DNA of 64,000 bases. Origin: HLUCCA09 sp965277275 (GTDB taxonomy: Bacteria; Pseudomonadota; Alphaproteobacteria; Rhodobacterales; Rhodobacteraceae). Shown piece after piece: positions 42,894 to 52,517 of the stretch. Location of the stretch: assembly GCA_965277275.1 (NCBI GenBank), contig CBDICG010000002.1, positions 1,922,001 through 1,986,000 of the forward strand. Direction: 5' to 3'. The notes under the pieces were generated by a model that did not search any database, had not been told where the DNA came from, and worked only from the letters and a program-made list of their open reading frames with translations. The position numbers and the translations under genes are program-made. Position 1 is the stretch's first letter, and each line of letters begins with the position of its first letter.

Positions 42894-44191
42894 CCGACTT
42901 CTTCAAGGACATCCCCGCCATCCGTTACGAAGGCCCGGACACGGCCAACGAATTCGCCTACCGCCACTACGACGCCAACGAGTTGGTGATGGGCAAACGG
43001 ATGGAGGATCACCTCCGCTTCGCCGTCGCCTACTGGCACAGCTTCGCCTGGCCCGGTGGCGACCCCTTCGGTGGCCAGACGTTCGAGCGCCCGTGGTTCG
43101 GCGACACGATGGAGCTTGCGCGCCTGAAGGCGGACGTCGCCTTCGAGATGTTCGATCTCCTGGGCGTACCCTTCTTCTGCTTTCACGACGCCGATGTCCG
43201 CCCCGAGGGCGACAGTTTCGCAGAGAGTCAGCGCAACCTCGAAGAGATCGTCGACTATTTCGGCACCAAGATGGAGACGTCGAAAACCCGCCTCCTCTGG
43301 GGTACGGCGAACCTCTTCTCGCATCGCCGTTTCATGGCCGGTGCCGCGACGAACCCCGACCCGGAGGTCTTCGCCTACGCCGCCGCCACGGTGAAATCCT
43401 GCATCGACGCCACCCACAAGCTCGGCGGGCAGAACTACGTCCTCTGGGGCGGGCGCGAAGGCTACGAGACGCTCCTCAACACCGATCTCAAGCGCGAGCG
43501 TCAGCAGGCGGGCCGGTTCCTGACAATGGTCGTCGACTATGCCAGGAAGATCGGTTTTGGCGGCACGATCCTGATCGAGCCGAAGCCGCAGGAACCCACG
43601 AAGCACCAGTACGACTACGACGTCGCCACGGTGTACGGCTTTCTCAAGGAGTTCGGCCTCGAAACCGAGGTCCGCGTCAACATCGAACAGGGCCACGCGA
43701 TCCTCGCCGGCCACTCCTTCGAACACGAGCTCGCCACCGCCGTGGCCCAGGGCATCTTCGGCTCTATCGACATCAACCGAAATGACTACCAGTCCGGCTG
43801 GGATACCGACCAGTTCCCGAATAACACCCCCGAGATGGCTCTGGCCTTCTACGAGATCCTCAAGGCGGGCGGCTTCACCACCGGCGGCACCAACTTCGAC
43901 GCCAAGCTCCGCCGCCAATCCCTCGACCCCGAGGATCTCATTCTCGCCCATGTCGGCGGAATGGACGCGTGTGCCCGCGGCCTGAAGGCCGCCGCCGCCA
44001 TGCTCGAAAATGGCGAACTCGAACGCCGCCGCACAGCCCGCTATGCCGGATGGGACACCGACTCCGGCGCGGTCCTCCTCAAGGGTACGCTCGAATCCTG
44101 TGCCGCAACCGTCCTTGAAAATGACCTGCGTCCAGCACCACGCTCGGGCCAGCAGGAACGTCTCGAAAACCTCGTCAACCGGTTCACTTGA
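42890..44191 (+). CDS. xylA: Xylose isomerase
   Basis: The 433-residue protein has the xylose isomerase signatures FCFHDADVRPEG, LWGGREGYETLLNTD, LIEPKPQEPTKHQYDYD and the metal site region GSIDINRNDYQSGWDTD. It converts D-xylose to D-xylulose, which the kinase upstream phosphorylates. ATG overlaps the xylB stop. The operon ends after it. Confidence 0.97.
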   Translation: MTDFFKDIPAIRYEGPDTANEFAYRHYDANELVMGKRMEDHLRFAVAYWHSFAWPGGDPFGGQTFERPWFGDTMELARLKADVAFEMFDLLGVPFFCFHDADVRPEGDSFAESQRNLEEIVDYFGTKMETSKTRLLWGTANLFSHRRFMAGAATNPDPEVFAYAAATVKSCIDATHKLGGQNYVLWGGREGYETLLNTDLKRERQQAGRFLTMVVDYARKIGFGGTILIEPKPQEPTKHQYDYDVATVYGFLKEFGLETEVRVNIEQGHAILAGHSFEHELATAVAQGIFGSIDINRNDYQSGWDTDQFPNNTPEMALAFYEILKAGGFTTGGTNFDAKLRRQSLDPEDLILAHVGGMDACARGLKAAAAMLENGELERRRTARYAGWDTDSGAVLLKGTLESCAATVLENDLRPAPRSGQQERLENLVNRFT

Positions 44192-44417
44192 CCTGCGCAG
44201 CCTTCTTTCTGCGCCAAGTACGCCGGGGGAGCCGAAGGCGGGGGCGGAGCCCCCTGCTTTTAGGCACACCGGCGCGACGGCAAGTCACAAAAGCTATGCA
44301 GAGGCGTCACATCACCTTTAGCTTCGGTCTGTAGAAGAGCGATAGAGCCGACCGGCACCCGACCAAAGAGGTGCCGCTGCTTCTCTCAAGGTCCGCTGCC
44401 AGCAAGGAGATGCCTGC

Positions 44418-46442
44418 ATGTCTCGCAAGGAAATCATCGAGAGCCCCGATTACGGCAACCGCGCCGAAGCTTTTGAGGCCTATGACGACATCCCGACGAA
44501 CCCCAACCTCGGCAACACCATCGGTGACGTGATCGCACGCCGCTATGGGCGCCGGGATGTCCTGCGCGGTGCGCTGGGCGTTGTCGCGACAACGGCGCTC
44601 TTCGGCACCACCGCCCTCACGGCACCGAAAAAGGCGCGCGCCGCCAGCGCTGCCGACAGCCGCTATGTCTTCGACGAGCTGGCCTGGGGCAATGACGTCA
44701 ACCACCACATCGCCGATGGCTACAACGCTGACATCCTCGTACGCTGGGGCGATCCGATCACCGCCTCTGCGCCTGACTTCGACGTCATGAACCAGTCCGC
44801 CGAGGCGCAGCGACAGCAGTTCGGCTACAACAACGATTACGTTGGCTTTGCCGAGATCGAGCCGGGTCGCGGCATGCTCTGCGTGAATCACGAATACACC
44901 AACGAAGAGGTCATGTTCCCCGGTCTCGGCCGACAGGATCGCGCCGACTTCGTGGGCATGACCAAAGAGCTCGTCGACATCGAGATGGCCGCCCATGGCG
45001 GCTCTGTCTTCGAGATCGTCAAAGGCAACGACGGCACGTGGTCCATAAACCGCGACAACCCGGCCAACCGCCGCATCACTGCCGAAACTCCGATGACGCT
45101 CGATGGCCCTGCAGCAGGCCACCCGCGTCTGCGCACAAGTGCCGACCCTGCCGGGAAAACGGTGCTCGGCACGATCAATAACTGCGCTGGTGGCATGACA
45201 CCCTGGGGCACGTACCTGATGGCCGAGGAAAACTTCCACGGCTACTTCTGGACCGATGTCGTCGACGGTGAGGGCGACGCAGACCTGTCCGCCCAGTCCG
45301 AGGCCGCGTCGATGCAGCGCTACGGCGTGCCCGGAAAGTGGTACGCCTGGGGCAAGTACCACGACCGGTTCAACGTCGACAAAGAGCCAAACGAGTCCAA
45401 TCGCTTCGGCTACATTGTCGAGGTCGACCCGATGAACCCGAACGCGACCCCGATCAAGCACACCGCGCTGGGCCGCTTCCGCCACGAAGGCGCCGAGACG
45501 ACCATCGCATCCGACGGCAAGCTCGTGATCTACTCGGGCGACGACAACCGGTTCGACTATCAGTACAAGTGGGTGTCTGCCGAGGCCGTGTCCGATCAGA
45601 ACGCGCATTTCGGCTCGTCGCTGCTTTCCGAAGGCACGCTCTATGTGGCGCGCTTCAACGATGACGGCACGATCGACTGGCTGGCGCTCGTTCATGGCGA
45701 AGGACCGCTCACAGCCGAGAACGGCTTCGAGTCCCAGGCCGACATTTCCATCGACACCCGCATCGCGTCGGATCTTCTGGGCGCCACCCCGATGGATCGC
45801 CCCGAGGATGCGCAGCCACGCGGCGACGGTACGGCCTACATCATGCTGACGAACAACGCCCGCCGTGGCGAGGATCAGCTCGATGCCGCGAACCCGCGCC
45901 CCGAAAGCCGCTTTGGCCACATCATCGAAATCAAGGAAGAGGGCGGCAACCATTCGGCAACGCGCGGGACGTGGTCGATCCTCGTGCTTTGCGGCGATCC
46001 GACCATCGAAGAGGTCGGCGCCATGTGGAACCCGGAGACCTCCGAGAACGGCTGGTTCGGTTCGCCGGACAATTGCGCCATCGACAACGACGGCCGCCTC
46101 TGGATCTCCACCGATCAGGGCTCCGGCTGGGGCCGCACCGGCAAATCCGATGGTCTATACAGCCTCGAGACCGAAGGCGAGCTGCGCGGCCACTCCAAGC
46201 TCTTCTTCCGTTGCCCTGTCGGTGGCGAGCTGTGTGGCCCGTACTTCGCGGACAATTCGGAGACTCTGTTCCTCGCGGTTCAGCACCCGGGTACGGACGG
46301 CACGGGCGATTTCCCGGGCTTCGAGCGGGCCTCGACCTTCGAGGATCCGGCCACGCGCTGGCCGGACTTCGATGACGCGATGCCGCCGCGCCCATCAGTG
46401 GTCGTCGTCACCAAGCAAGGCGGTGGTGTGATCGCCGTCTGA
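44418..46442 (+). CDS. phoX: PhoX-type alkaline phosphatase (DUF839), Tat-exported
   Basis: The 674-residue protein has a Tat motif RRDVLRGALG at residues 45-55, then a long beta-propeller with the PhoX family motifs LCVNHEYTNEE, GMTPWGTYLMAEENFHGYF, GRFRHEGAETT and IWISTDQGS-like DGRLWISTDQGSG. PhoX enzymes are calcium- and iron-dependent phosphatases acting on phosphoesters in the periplasm. No clear Pho box was seen upstream, so the regulation is open. The gene stands alone between xylA and the twin hairpins. Confidence 0.88.
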   Translation: MSRKEIIESPDYGNRAEAFEAYDDIPTNPNLGNTIGDVIARRYGRRDVLRGALGVVATTALFGTTALTAPKKARAASAADSRYVFDELAWGNDVNHHIADGYNADILVRWGDPITASAPDFDVMNQSAEAQRQQFGYNNDYVGFAEIEPGRGMLCVNHEYTNEEVMFPGLGRQDRADFVGMTKELVDIEMAAHGGSVFEIVKGNDGTWSINRDNPANRRITAETPMTLDGPAAGHPRLRTSADPAGKTVLGTINNCAGGMTPWGTYLMAEENFHGYFWTDVVDGEGDADLSAQSEAASMQRYGVPGKWYAWGKYHDRFNVDKEPNESNRFGYIVEVDPMNPNATPIKHTALGRFRHEGAETTIASDGKLVIYSGDDNRFDYQYKWVSAEAVSDQNAHFGSSLLSEGTLYVARFNDDGTIDWLALVHGEGPLTAENGFESQADISIDTRIASDLLGATPMDRPEDAQPRGDGTAYIMLTNNARRGEDQLDAANPRPESRFGHIIEIKEEGGNHSATRGTWSILVLCGDPTIEEVGAMWNPETSENGWFGSPDNCAIDNDGRLWISTDQGSGWGRTGKSDGLYSLETEGELRGHSKLFFRCPVGGELCGPYFADNSETLFLAVQHPGTDGTGDFPGFERASTFEDPATRWPDFDDAMPPRPSVVVVTKQGGGVIAV

Positions 46443-46527
46443 TCCAAAAGGTACCCACGGGAGACGGCCCCATGGTAACCGGGGCCGCCAACGACCGAGG
46501 CCGAGCTCTGGCCGCGCCGCTGGGCCC

Positions 46528-46550
46528 AAGGCTCTTGAAACAAGAGCCTT
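46528..46550 (+). terminator. Hairpin terminator after phoX
   Basis: AAGGCTCTTG, loop AAA, CAAGAGCCTT forms a perfect 10-bp stem in the 153-bp gap between the convergent phoX and GlnT/GmaS genes. Confidence 0.75.
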
Positions 46551-46551
46551 T

Positions 46552-46578
46552 CGAACGCTTTTGCTTCAAAAGCGTTCG
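46552..46578. terminator. Second convergent-gap hairpin
   Basis: CGAACGCTTTT, loop GCTTC, AAAAGCGTTCG. An 11-bp perfect stem next to the first, useful for the leftward operon and the rightward phoX alike. Confidence 0.75.
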
Positions 46579-46595
46579 TCGGCGCAACCGCCGCG

Positions 46596-47918
46596 CTAAA
46601 TGTCGAGCGTGTGGTCCTTCTCCCAGCGGCTGAAGTGCGACACGAAGCTGTTCCACTCGTTGTGCTTGAGCTTGAGGAAGGCTGCGGCGAAGTCCTCGCC
46701 GAGTGCGGCCCTCAGCGCGCGATCCTTGTCGAAAGCCCGGAGAGCGTCGAGCAGGTTCAGCGGGAGCTTGGGTGCGCCGCGCACCTTGTGGCCCTCGGCG
46801 TACATATCGATGTCGTAGCGCTTGCCGGGGTCGGATTGGTTGCTGAGGCCGGAAAGGCCGGCCGCGATGATGGCCGCCTGCAGCAGATATGGGTTCGCCG
46901 CCCCATCCGGCAGACGCAGCTCGAACCGGCCGGGCCCCGGAACCCGGACCATGTGGGTTCGATTGTTGCCTGACCATGTCACGGTGTTCGGCGCCCATGT
47001 GGCGCCCGACATCGTCACCGGTGCGTTGATGCGCTTGTAACTGTTGACCGTGGGGTTGGTGATCGCGGTCATGCCGATGGCGTGCTTCATGATCCCGCCG
47101 AGGAAGTGCTTGCCCTGCTCGGAGAGGCCCAGCTCGCCCGTCGGCCCCTCGCCCGTGTCGGTGGCGAAGACGTTCTTCGCGCCCTTCTTGTCCCAGACGG
47201 AGATGTGGGCGTGACAGCCGTTGCCCGTCAGCCCCTCGACCGGCTTGGGCATGAAGGACGCGCGCAGCCCGTGCTTCTCGGCCACGGATTTCACCATGAA
47301 CTTGAAGAACGAATGCTTGTCCGCGGTCGCCAGCGCGTCGTCGAAGTCCCAGTTCATCTCGAACTGTCCGTTCGCGTCCTCATGGTCGTTCTGGTACGGG
47401 CCCCAGCCGAGCTCGAGCATGTAGTCACAGATCTCTGCGATCACGTCGTAGCGGCGCATGACCGCCTGCTGATCGTAGCAGGGCTTTTCTGCGGTATCGT
47501 AGGGGTCGGAGATCTCGGAGCCGTCGGGCAGCAGCAGGAAGAACTCCGCTTCGACGCCCGTTTTCACGCGCAAGCCCTGCTCGGCTGCGGCCTCGATCTG
47601 GCGGCGCAATACGTTGCGCGGAGCTTGGGCGACCTCTTGGCCTTCCATGACCGGATTGGCGGCGACCCATGCGACTTCGGGCTTCCACGGCAACTGGATG
47701 ACGGAGGCGGGGTCGGGCACGGCGAGCATGTCCGGGTCGGCTGGGGTCATGTCGAGCCAGGCGGCGAAGCCGGCAAAGCCCGCGCCCTCTTCCTGCATGT
47801 CCGCGATGGCCGCCGCGGGGACGAGCTTGGCGCGTTGACCGCCAAACAGGTCCGTAAAGGAGATCATGAAGTATTTGACGCCCTTGTCTTTGGCGAATTT
47901 CGCGAGGTTTTTGGCCAT
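46596..47918 (-). CDS. Type III glutamine synthetase-like enzyme (GlnT or GmaS)
   Basis: The 440-residue protein has the glutamine synthetase folds: GVEAEFFLLLPDG, GPYQNDHEDANGQFEMNWD with metal residues, NGCHAHISVWD, and the ATP motif NRTHMVRVPGPGRFELRLPDGAANPY. It belongs either to GlnT or to gamma-glutamylmethylamide synthetase (GmaS), which resemble each other. The glutamate-synthase-like genes upstream in the same operon (MgsABC/GlxBCD-like) favour a role in methylamine assimilation, but no N-methylglutamate dehydrogenase genes are in view. Confidence 0.85.
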   Translation of the reverse strand: MAKNLAKFAKDKGVKYFMISFTDLFGGQRAKLVPAAAIADMQEEGAGFAGFAAWLDMTPADPDMLAVPDPASVIQLPWKPEVAWVAANPVMEGQEVAQAPRNVLRRQIEAAAEQGLRVKTGVEAEFFLLLPDGSEISDPYDTAEKPCYDQQAVMRRYDVIAEICDYMLELGWGPYQNDHEDANGQFEMNWDFDDALATADKHSFFKFMVKSVAEKHGLRASFMPKPVEGLTGNGCHAHISVWDKKGAKNVFATDTGEGPTGELGLSEQGKHFLGGIMKHAIGMTAITNPTVNSYKRINAPVTMSGATWAPNTVTWSGNNRTHMVRVPGPGRFELRLPDGAANPYLLQAAIIAAGLSGLSNQSDPGKRYDIDMYAEGHKVRGAPKLPLNLLDALRAFDKDRALRAALGEDFAAAFLKLKHNEWNSFVSHFSRWEKDHTLDI

Positions 47919-47938
47919 CTATGCGTGTCCTTGTTGGT

Positions 47939-48550
47939 TTATCTGGTTGCCATCGCCGCGGCTGCTCCGCCCATTGCCGACGCCGAGAGCCGGTTGGCGA
48001 TCCGCATCGCGCGGGCTGAGCGCAATAGGCGCCGCGCCCGGTCTGCCGCCAGCGCCCACACCAGATCGACGGCTACGAGCACCACGAGCATCGTGGCCAT
48101 CAGCTCTGCCCAGCCGAGTGTCGTGATCGTGTCGAGGTCGATGAGCGAGGGCAGAAGGGCGACGTAGAAGACCATGATCTTCGGGTTGCCCAGTGTCACG
48201 GCGAGCCCTGCGCCAAACATGCCCCAGCCGGAGCGGCCCTGGGGCAGGTCGGCCTTGGCGGCGGGATCTGCGCGCCACATGCCCCAGGCGAGCCACAGCA
48301 GGTAGGCGATGCCGAGCCATTTCAGCACGAGAAACACGCCGGAGGCTTGGGCGGCCAAGGCCGAAAGGCCGAGCACCGCGCAAGTGAGCCAGATCCCCTC
48401 GCCGATCCACATCGCTGCGAGAAAGGGCATGACGGAGCGCAGGCCGCCTGTGAGCACGCGCGCGGTGAGCGCAGCGATAGACGGGCCAGGCGAGCCTGCG
48501 GCGATGGCGAGCGCGGTGGCGAAGAGCACGATGGATGTCAGATCGAGCAT
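47939..48550 (-). CDS. LysE/RhtB-family amino-acid exporter
   Basis: The 203-residue membrane protein has six predicted helices and the family N-terminus LFATALAIAAGSPGPSIAALTA, plus LKWLGIAYLLWLAWGMW. It lies 20 bp upstream of the GlnT/GmaS-type gene and downstream of the glutamate-synthase-like genes, so it may export an amino-acid product of that pathway. Confidence 0.85.
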   Translation of the reverse strand: MLDLTSIVLFATALAIAAGSPGPSIAALTARVLTGGLRSVMPFLAAMWIGEGIWLTCAVLGLSALAAQASGVFLVLKWLGIAYLLWLAWGMWRADPAAKADLPQGRSGWGMFGAGLAVTLGNPKIMVFYVALLPSLIDLDTITTLGWAELMATMLVVLVAVDLVWALAADRARRLLRSARAMRIANRLSASAMGGAAAAMATR

Positions 48551-48571
48551 GGGGGGCCTTCCCGCCTGGAA

Positions 48572-49900
48572 TTACATCTTGCCGGGATACCAGTCTGTCC
48601 CCGCGAGCGGAACCTTTGCCATCGCCGCCGCCTCCAGCGTAAGGGCGCAGAGGTCTTCGGGCTCCAGGTTGTGCAGGTGGCTCTTGCCGCAGGCGCGGGC
48701 GAGGGTCTGGGCCTCGAGCGTCATCACCTTGAGGTAGTTGCGCAGGCGGCGCCCCCCTTCGACGGGATCGAGCCGCGCTTCAAGCGCCGGATCCTGTGTG
48801 TTGATCCCGGCGGGGTCTGCGCCCTCTTGCCAGTCGTCATAGGCACCGGCGGTGGTGCCCATGGCCTGGTACTCGGCCTCCCATTTGGGGTCGTTGTCGC
48901 CCAGGGCGATGAGGGCGGCAGTGCCGATGGAAACAGCGTCGGCGCCGAGCGCCATGGCCTTGGCCACGTCGGCCCCGGTGCGGATGCCACCCGATACGAC
49001 AAGCTGCACCTCGCGATGCATGTCGAGCTCCTGCAAGGCACGCACGGCTTCGGGGATGCAGGCCAGGATCGGGAGCCCGACGTTCTCGATGAAGACGTCT
49101 TGCGTCGCCGCCGTGCCGCCCTGCATGCCGTCGAGCACCACCACGTCCGCCCCGGCCTTCACCGCGAGGGCGGTGTCGAAATAGGGGCGGGAGGAGCCGA
49201 TCTTGACGTAGATCGGAACGCGCCAGCCGGTGATCTCACGCAACTCGAGGATCTTGATCTCCATGTCGTCCGGGCCCGTCCAGTCCGGGTGGCGACATGC
49301 GGAGCGCTGGTCGATCCCCTTGGGCAGGTTGCGCATCTCGGCGACGCGGTCCGAGATCTTCTGGCCCAGCAGCATGCCGCCGCCGCCGGGCTTGGCTCCC
49401 TGGCCGACGACGATCTCGATGGCGTCGGCGCGGCGCAGATCGTCGGGGTTCATCCCGTAGCGGGAGGGGAGGTATTGGTAGACGAGGAGCTTCGAGTGCC
49501 CGCGCTCCTCCTCCGTCATGCCGCCGTCGCCCGTTGTGGTGGAGGTCCCGGCGAGGGTGGCGCCGCGACCGAGAGCCTCCTTGGCGGCTCCCGACAAGGC
49601 GCCGAAGGACATACCTGCGATGGTGATCGGGATATCCAGCTTCACCGGGTTCGCGGCAAAGCGTGTGCCGAGCGTGACGTCGGTATCGCAGCGTTCGCGG
49701 TAACCCTCCAGCGGATAGCGGGAGATCGAGGCGCCGAGGAACGACAGATCGTCAAAGTGGGGCAGCTTGCGTTTGGTCCCGCCGCCGCGAATGTCGTAGA
49801 TGCCAGTGGCTGCAGCACGGCGGATCTCTGCGTTGACCGGATCGGTGAACGTCGCGGACTTGATCGGGGCGGTGCGGGGGATGCTGGGGGCGTCCTTCAT
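48572..49900 (-). CDS. FMN-binding glutamate synthase-like domain protein (GlxD/MgsC-like)
   Basis: The 442-residue protein corresponds to the FMN-binding synthase core of GltB: MSFGALSGAAKEALGRGATLAGTS, GQGAKPGGGGMLLGQKI, DVVVLDGMQGGTAATQDVF and SGGIRTGADVAKAMALGADAVSIGTAALIALG. The preceding two genes encode the amidotransferase and GXGXG parts that are fused in GltB. In methylamine users this trio is N-methylglutamate synthase; in rhizobia it is GlxBCD. Confidence 0.9.
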   Translation of the reverse strand: MKDAPSIPRTAPIKSATFTDPVNAEIRRAAATGIYDIRGGGTKRKLPHFDDLSFLGASISRYPLEGYRERCDTDVTLGTRFAANPVKLDIPITIAGMSFGALSGAAKEALGRGATLAGTSTTTGDGGMTEEERGHSKLLVYQYLPSRYGMNPDDLRRADAIEIVVGQGAKPGGGGMLLGQKISDRVAEMRNLPKGIDQRSACRHPDWTGPDDMEIKILELREITGWRVPIYVKIGSSRPYFDTALAVKAGADVVVLDGMQGGTAATQDVFIENVGLPILACIPEAVRALQELDMHREVQLVVSGGIRTGADVAKAMALGADAVSIGTAALIALGDNDPKWEAEYQAMGTTAGAYDDWQEGADPAGINTQDPALEARLDPVEGGRRLRNYLKVMTLEAQTLARACGKSHLHNLEPEDLCALTLEAAAMAKVPLAGTDWYPGKM

Positions 49901-49909
49901 GGGCGGGCC

Positions 49910-50587
49910 TCAATACGCATTGTCGATGTCAAAGGTGTAGAGCTTGCGGGCCGAGCCATAGCGGCGGAACTCTTCCGGCCTGGCGTCGCACTCGCCGCGT
50001 TCCAGAAGGTCCGCCAGTTGGGCGAGGTGCTCGGGCCGCATCTCCTTTTCCACGCAGTCGGCGCCGAGGGATTTGACCGCGCCGCGCACGTAGAGCCGCG
50101 CCTCGTAGAGCGAGTCGCCCAGCGCCTCGCCCGCGTCGCCACACACGACCAGCGCGCCGGATTGGGCCATGAACGCGCTCATGTGGCCCACGTTGCCGTG
50201 CACGACGATCTCGATGCCCTTCATCGAGATGCCGCAGCGGGAGGATGCGTTGCCCTTCACGACCAACAGCCCACCGTGCCCGGTCGCGCCGGCGTACTGG
50301 CTGGCGTCGCCCTCGATAAGGACGGTGCCGCTCATCATGTTCTCGGCAACACCCGGCCCGGCATTCCCGGCAATCCGCACGGTCGCCTGTTTGTTCATCC
50401 CCGCGCAATAATAGCCGGTCGGCCCCTTCACGGTGACGTCGATCGGCGCGTCGAGGCCGCAGGCGATGGCGTGCGCGCCCTTCGGGTTCACGATTTCCCA
50501 GGTGGTCTGGTTCGTCTGCTGGGCCTGGGCGTGGAGCGTCGCGTTCAGCTCCCGCAGGGGGGTCTGGCCTAGGTCGATGGTCTGCAT
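49910..50587 (-). CDS. GXGXG-domain protein, glutamate synthase-like (GlxC/MgsB-like)
   Basis: The 225-residue protein from ATG 50587 has the right-handed beta-helix GXGXG repeats of the GltB C-terminal domain (VRIAGNAGPGVAENMMSGTV, VVHGNVGHMSAFMAQSGAL, VVCGDAGEALGDSLYEARLYV). It forms part of a split glutamate-synthase-like complex with its neighbours. Confidence 0.9.
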   Translation of the reverse strand: MQTIDLGQTPLRELNATLHAQAQQTNQTTWEIVNPKGAHAIACGLDAPIDVTVKGPTGYYCAGMNKQATVRIAGNAGPGVAENMMSGTVLIEGDASQYAGATGHGGLLVVKGNASSRCGISMKGIEIVVHGNVGHMSAFMAQSGALVVCGDAGEALGDSLYEARLYVRGAVKSLGADCVEKEMRPEHLAQLADLLERGECDARPEEFRRYGSARKLYTFDIDNAY

Positions 50588-50588
50588 G

Positions 50589-51509
50589 TCAGGCGGCCTG
50601 TGCTGTGGGCGCGGTGGGATGTGACCAGAAATAGACGGTCGCGGGCTCGGGCTCCCACACACGCGCGGTTTCCACGCCGGGCAGGTCCGCCAGCGCGCGG
50701 TACTCGGAGCCGAAGGCGACGTATTGGTCTGTCTCCGCCATCACGGCGGGCTTGCAGGCGATGGGGTCGCGCACGACGCCGAAGCCGTCCCGCGTGCCGA
50801 CGACGAAGGTGAAGAAGCCGTCGAGATCCGTCAGCCCGCTTTCGAGCGCTTCGCCGAGGCTCGCGCCCTGCTGCATCCGCCAGGTCAGGAAAGCCGCGCC
50901 GACCTCGGTGTCGTTCTCCGTCAGCACCTCGACGCCTGCGCGGCGCAGCTTGCGGCGTAACGCGTTGTGGTTCGACAGGGAGCCATTGTGAACGAGGCAC
51001 TGATCCTCGCTCGTGTTGAACGGATGCGCGCCGGCGGTTGTCACGGCGGATTCGGTTGCCATGCGGGTGTGGCCGATGCCGTGGGTGCCCGCCATCCTGT
51101 CGATCCCGAATCGGCTCACGACGGAGCTGGGCAGGCCGACCTCCTTGTAGATCTCAAGCGCGGTACCTCGGCTCATGAGGCGGAGAGCCGGGCGGATCTC
51201 GGCCAGCGTGGCGCGCGCCTCGTTCATGAGGTCACGGGAAAAGGACAACACGGCGTGGGTGCTGCGCATATCCATCCCCACGGGCACGCCGAGCGCCTGC
51301 GAAAGCGCGCGATCGAGACCCGCAAGATCCTCTTCGGCGTCGGACTGCACGGTGAGCTTGGCTTTGCCGTCGGCCTCGGCCCCGTAGATCGCAATGCCCG
51401 CACTGTCCGGGCCGCGGTCTGTCATTGTGATGAGCATCTGGGACAGGAGCGTGCCCAGCTCTGGCTGCAGGCGTGCATCCTTCAGAAAGAGGCCAACGAT
51501 TCCACACAT
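50589..51509 (-). CDS. Class II glutamine amidotransferase (GlxB/MgsA-like)
   Basis: The 306-residue protein from ATG 51509 exposes Cys2 (MCGIVGLF) after Met removal, the N-terminal nucleophile. Other motifs: TRMATESAVT, HPFNTSEDQCLVHNGSLSNHN, and FGSEYRALADLPGVE. It supplies the glutaminase-type half of the split complex. A start upstream at 51542 would bury the catalytic Cys, so ATG 51509 was chosen. Confidence 0.93.
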   Translation of the reverse strand: MCGIVGLFLKDARLQPELGTLLSQMLITMTDRGPDSAGIAIYGAEADGKAKLTVQSDAEEDLAGLDRALSQALGVPVGMDMRSTHAVLSFSRDLMNEARATLAEIRPALRLMSRGTALEIYKEVGLPSSVVSRFGIDRMAGTHGIGHTRMATESAVTTAGAHPFNTSEDQCLVHNGSLSNHNALRRKLRRAGVEVLTENDTEVGAAFLTWRMQQGASLGEALESGLTDLDGFFTFVVGTRDGFGVVRDPIACKPAVMAETDQYVAFGSEYRALADLPGVETARVWEPEPATVYFWSHPTAPTAQAA

Positions 51510-51604
51510 GACAGGTGCTCCCCAAGATCGACCAGCGCTCACGGGATATAGGGAATCAAGCCCAAAAGGAAAGAATTATTCCTGACAGGAACTAAATCAC
51601 TAAA

Positions 51605-52219
51605 TCAGGAGTCCTGCGGGTAGGAGATGATCGAGAGATAGCGCGCTGGCAACTGTCGCAGCTCTTCCGGCCCATGCGGTGCGTCCGCGTCAAAGAAGAG
51701 CGTGTCGCCGGGCTCCAGGAGGTACGTCTTGTCCCCGTGGCGATACTCGACCTCCCCCTCGAGCATGTAGATCGTCTCGATGCCGGAATGCTGGAACGTC
51801 GGGAAGATGTCGGAGGCGTCTGTCAGCTCGATCAGGTAGGGCTCGACGATCACGCCGCTGCTGTTGGCGCCGATATGACCGAGGAGCCGGTACTGGTGAC
51901 CGGCGCGGGTCCCTTCCCGCTCGGCCTCGACGCCGTGCCCGGCCTTGGTATGGACGGCATCGCGCCGCTCCTCGAACCCCTTGAAGAACGCCGTGATCGG
52001 GACGGACAGCCCCTCCGCCAGGGTCTGGAGCGTTGTAAGCGACGGCGAGGTATTTCCGTTTTCGATCTTGGAGAGCATTCCGCTCGACAGCCCGGTCTTG
52101 GCCGCGAGCTCCGCCACCGTGATGCTCTGCTGCAAACGCAGGGCGCGCACTTCACGGCCGATGGCGATCTCCAGCACCTTTTCACGGGCGCTCTGTAGCC
52201 GATGGGGATCCTGCACCAT
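51605..52219 (-). CDS. XRE-family regulator with C-terminal cupin
   Basis: The 204-residue protein from ATG 52219 has an HTH (RLQQSITVAELAAKTGLSSGMLSKIENGNTSPSL) and a cupin domain (TIYMLEGEVEYRHGDKTYLLEPGDTLFFDADAPHGPE) with His and Glu ligand positions. AAGGAG lies before it. The frame is open 200 codons further upstream, but that part is of unlikely composition. It probably controls the leftward amidotransferase operon 95 bp downstream. Confidence 0.9.
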   Translation of the reverse strand: MVQDPHRLQSAREKVLEIAIGREVRALRLQQSITVAELAAKTGLSSGMLSKIENGNTSPSLTTLQTLAEGLSVPITAFFKGFEERRDAVHTKAGHGVEAEREGTRAGHQYRLLGHIGANSSGVIVEPYLIELTDASDIFPTFQHSGIETIYMLEGEVEYRHGDKTYLLEPGDTLFFDADAPHGPEELRQLPARYLSIISYPQDS

Positions 52220-52491
52220 ATCGGCATGGGCTCCTTGTTTGTGCTGGCGTCTGATCCGGCCGTGCGGCCCATCGGGATCGTGTTGCTGAGGGATAGCGTG
52301 AATCCCCGGCCCATCAAAAGACCTCACGATGCATGTGGATACGGCGGTGCGTGCCGCGCGACTCGGAATTCGTTGGCTAAGGTCCAATAATAAAAGGGGC
52401 AATTCAGATAATGAAAACCGACAGATGCAAGGCGTGGCCCTCAATGTCCTGAAATCGCGGAAACTTCGTTGCGTAGCTCTGGCAAAATGAG

Positions 52492-52509
52492 TGTCAATAA
52501 AATCTGACA
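52492..52509 (+). promoter_or_regulatory. PpsR/CrtJ-type box 1 (TGT-N12-ACA)
   Basis: TGTCAATAAAATCTGACA matches the photosystem repressor consensus TGTN12ACA exactly, 133 bp before the pucB start. It is followed 8 bp later by a second box, and the pair shares the AAATCTGACA end. Aerobic/light repression of puc by PpsR is inferred. Confidence 0.85.
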
Positions 52510-52517
52510 GTTGCGAA

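Noticed and set aside
48347..50572. A 741-codon rightward reading frame opposite the glutamate-synthase-like genes
   Set aside because: It is a mirror of strongly supported genes, rich in Arg, His and Gly, with no recognisable motif.
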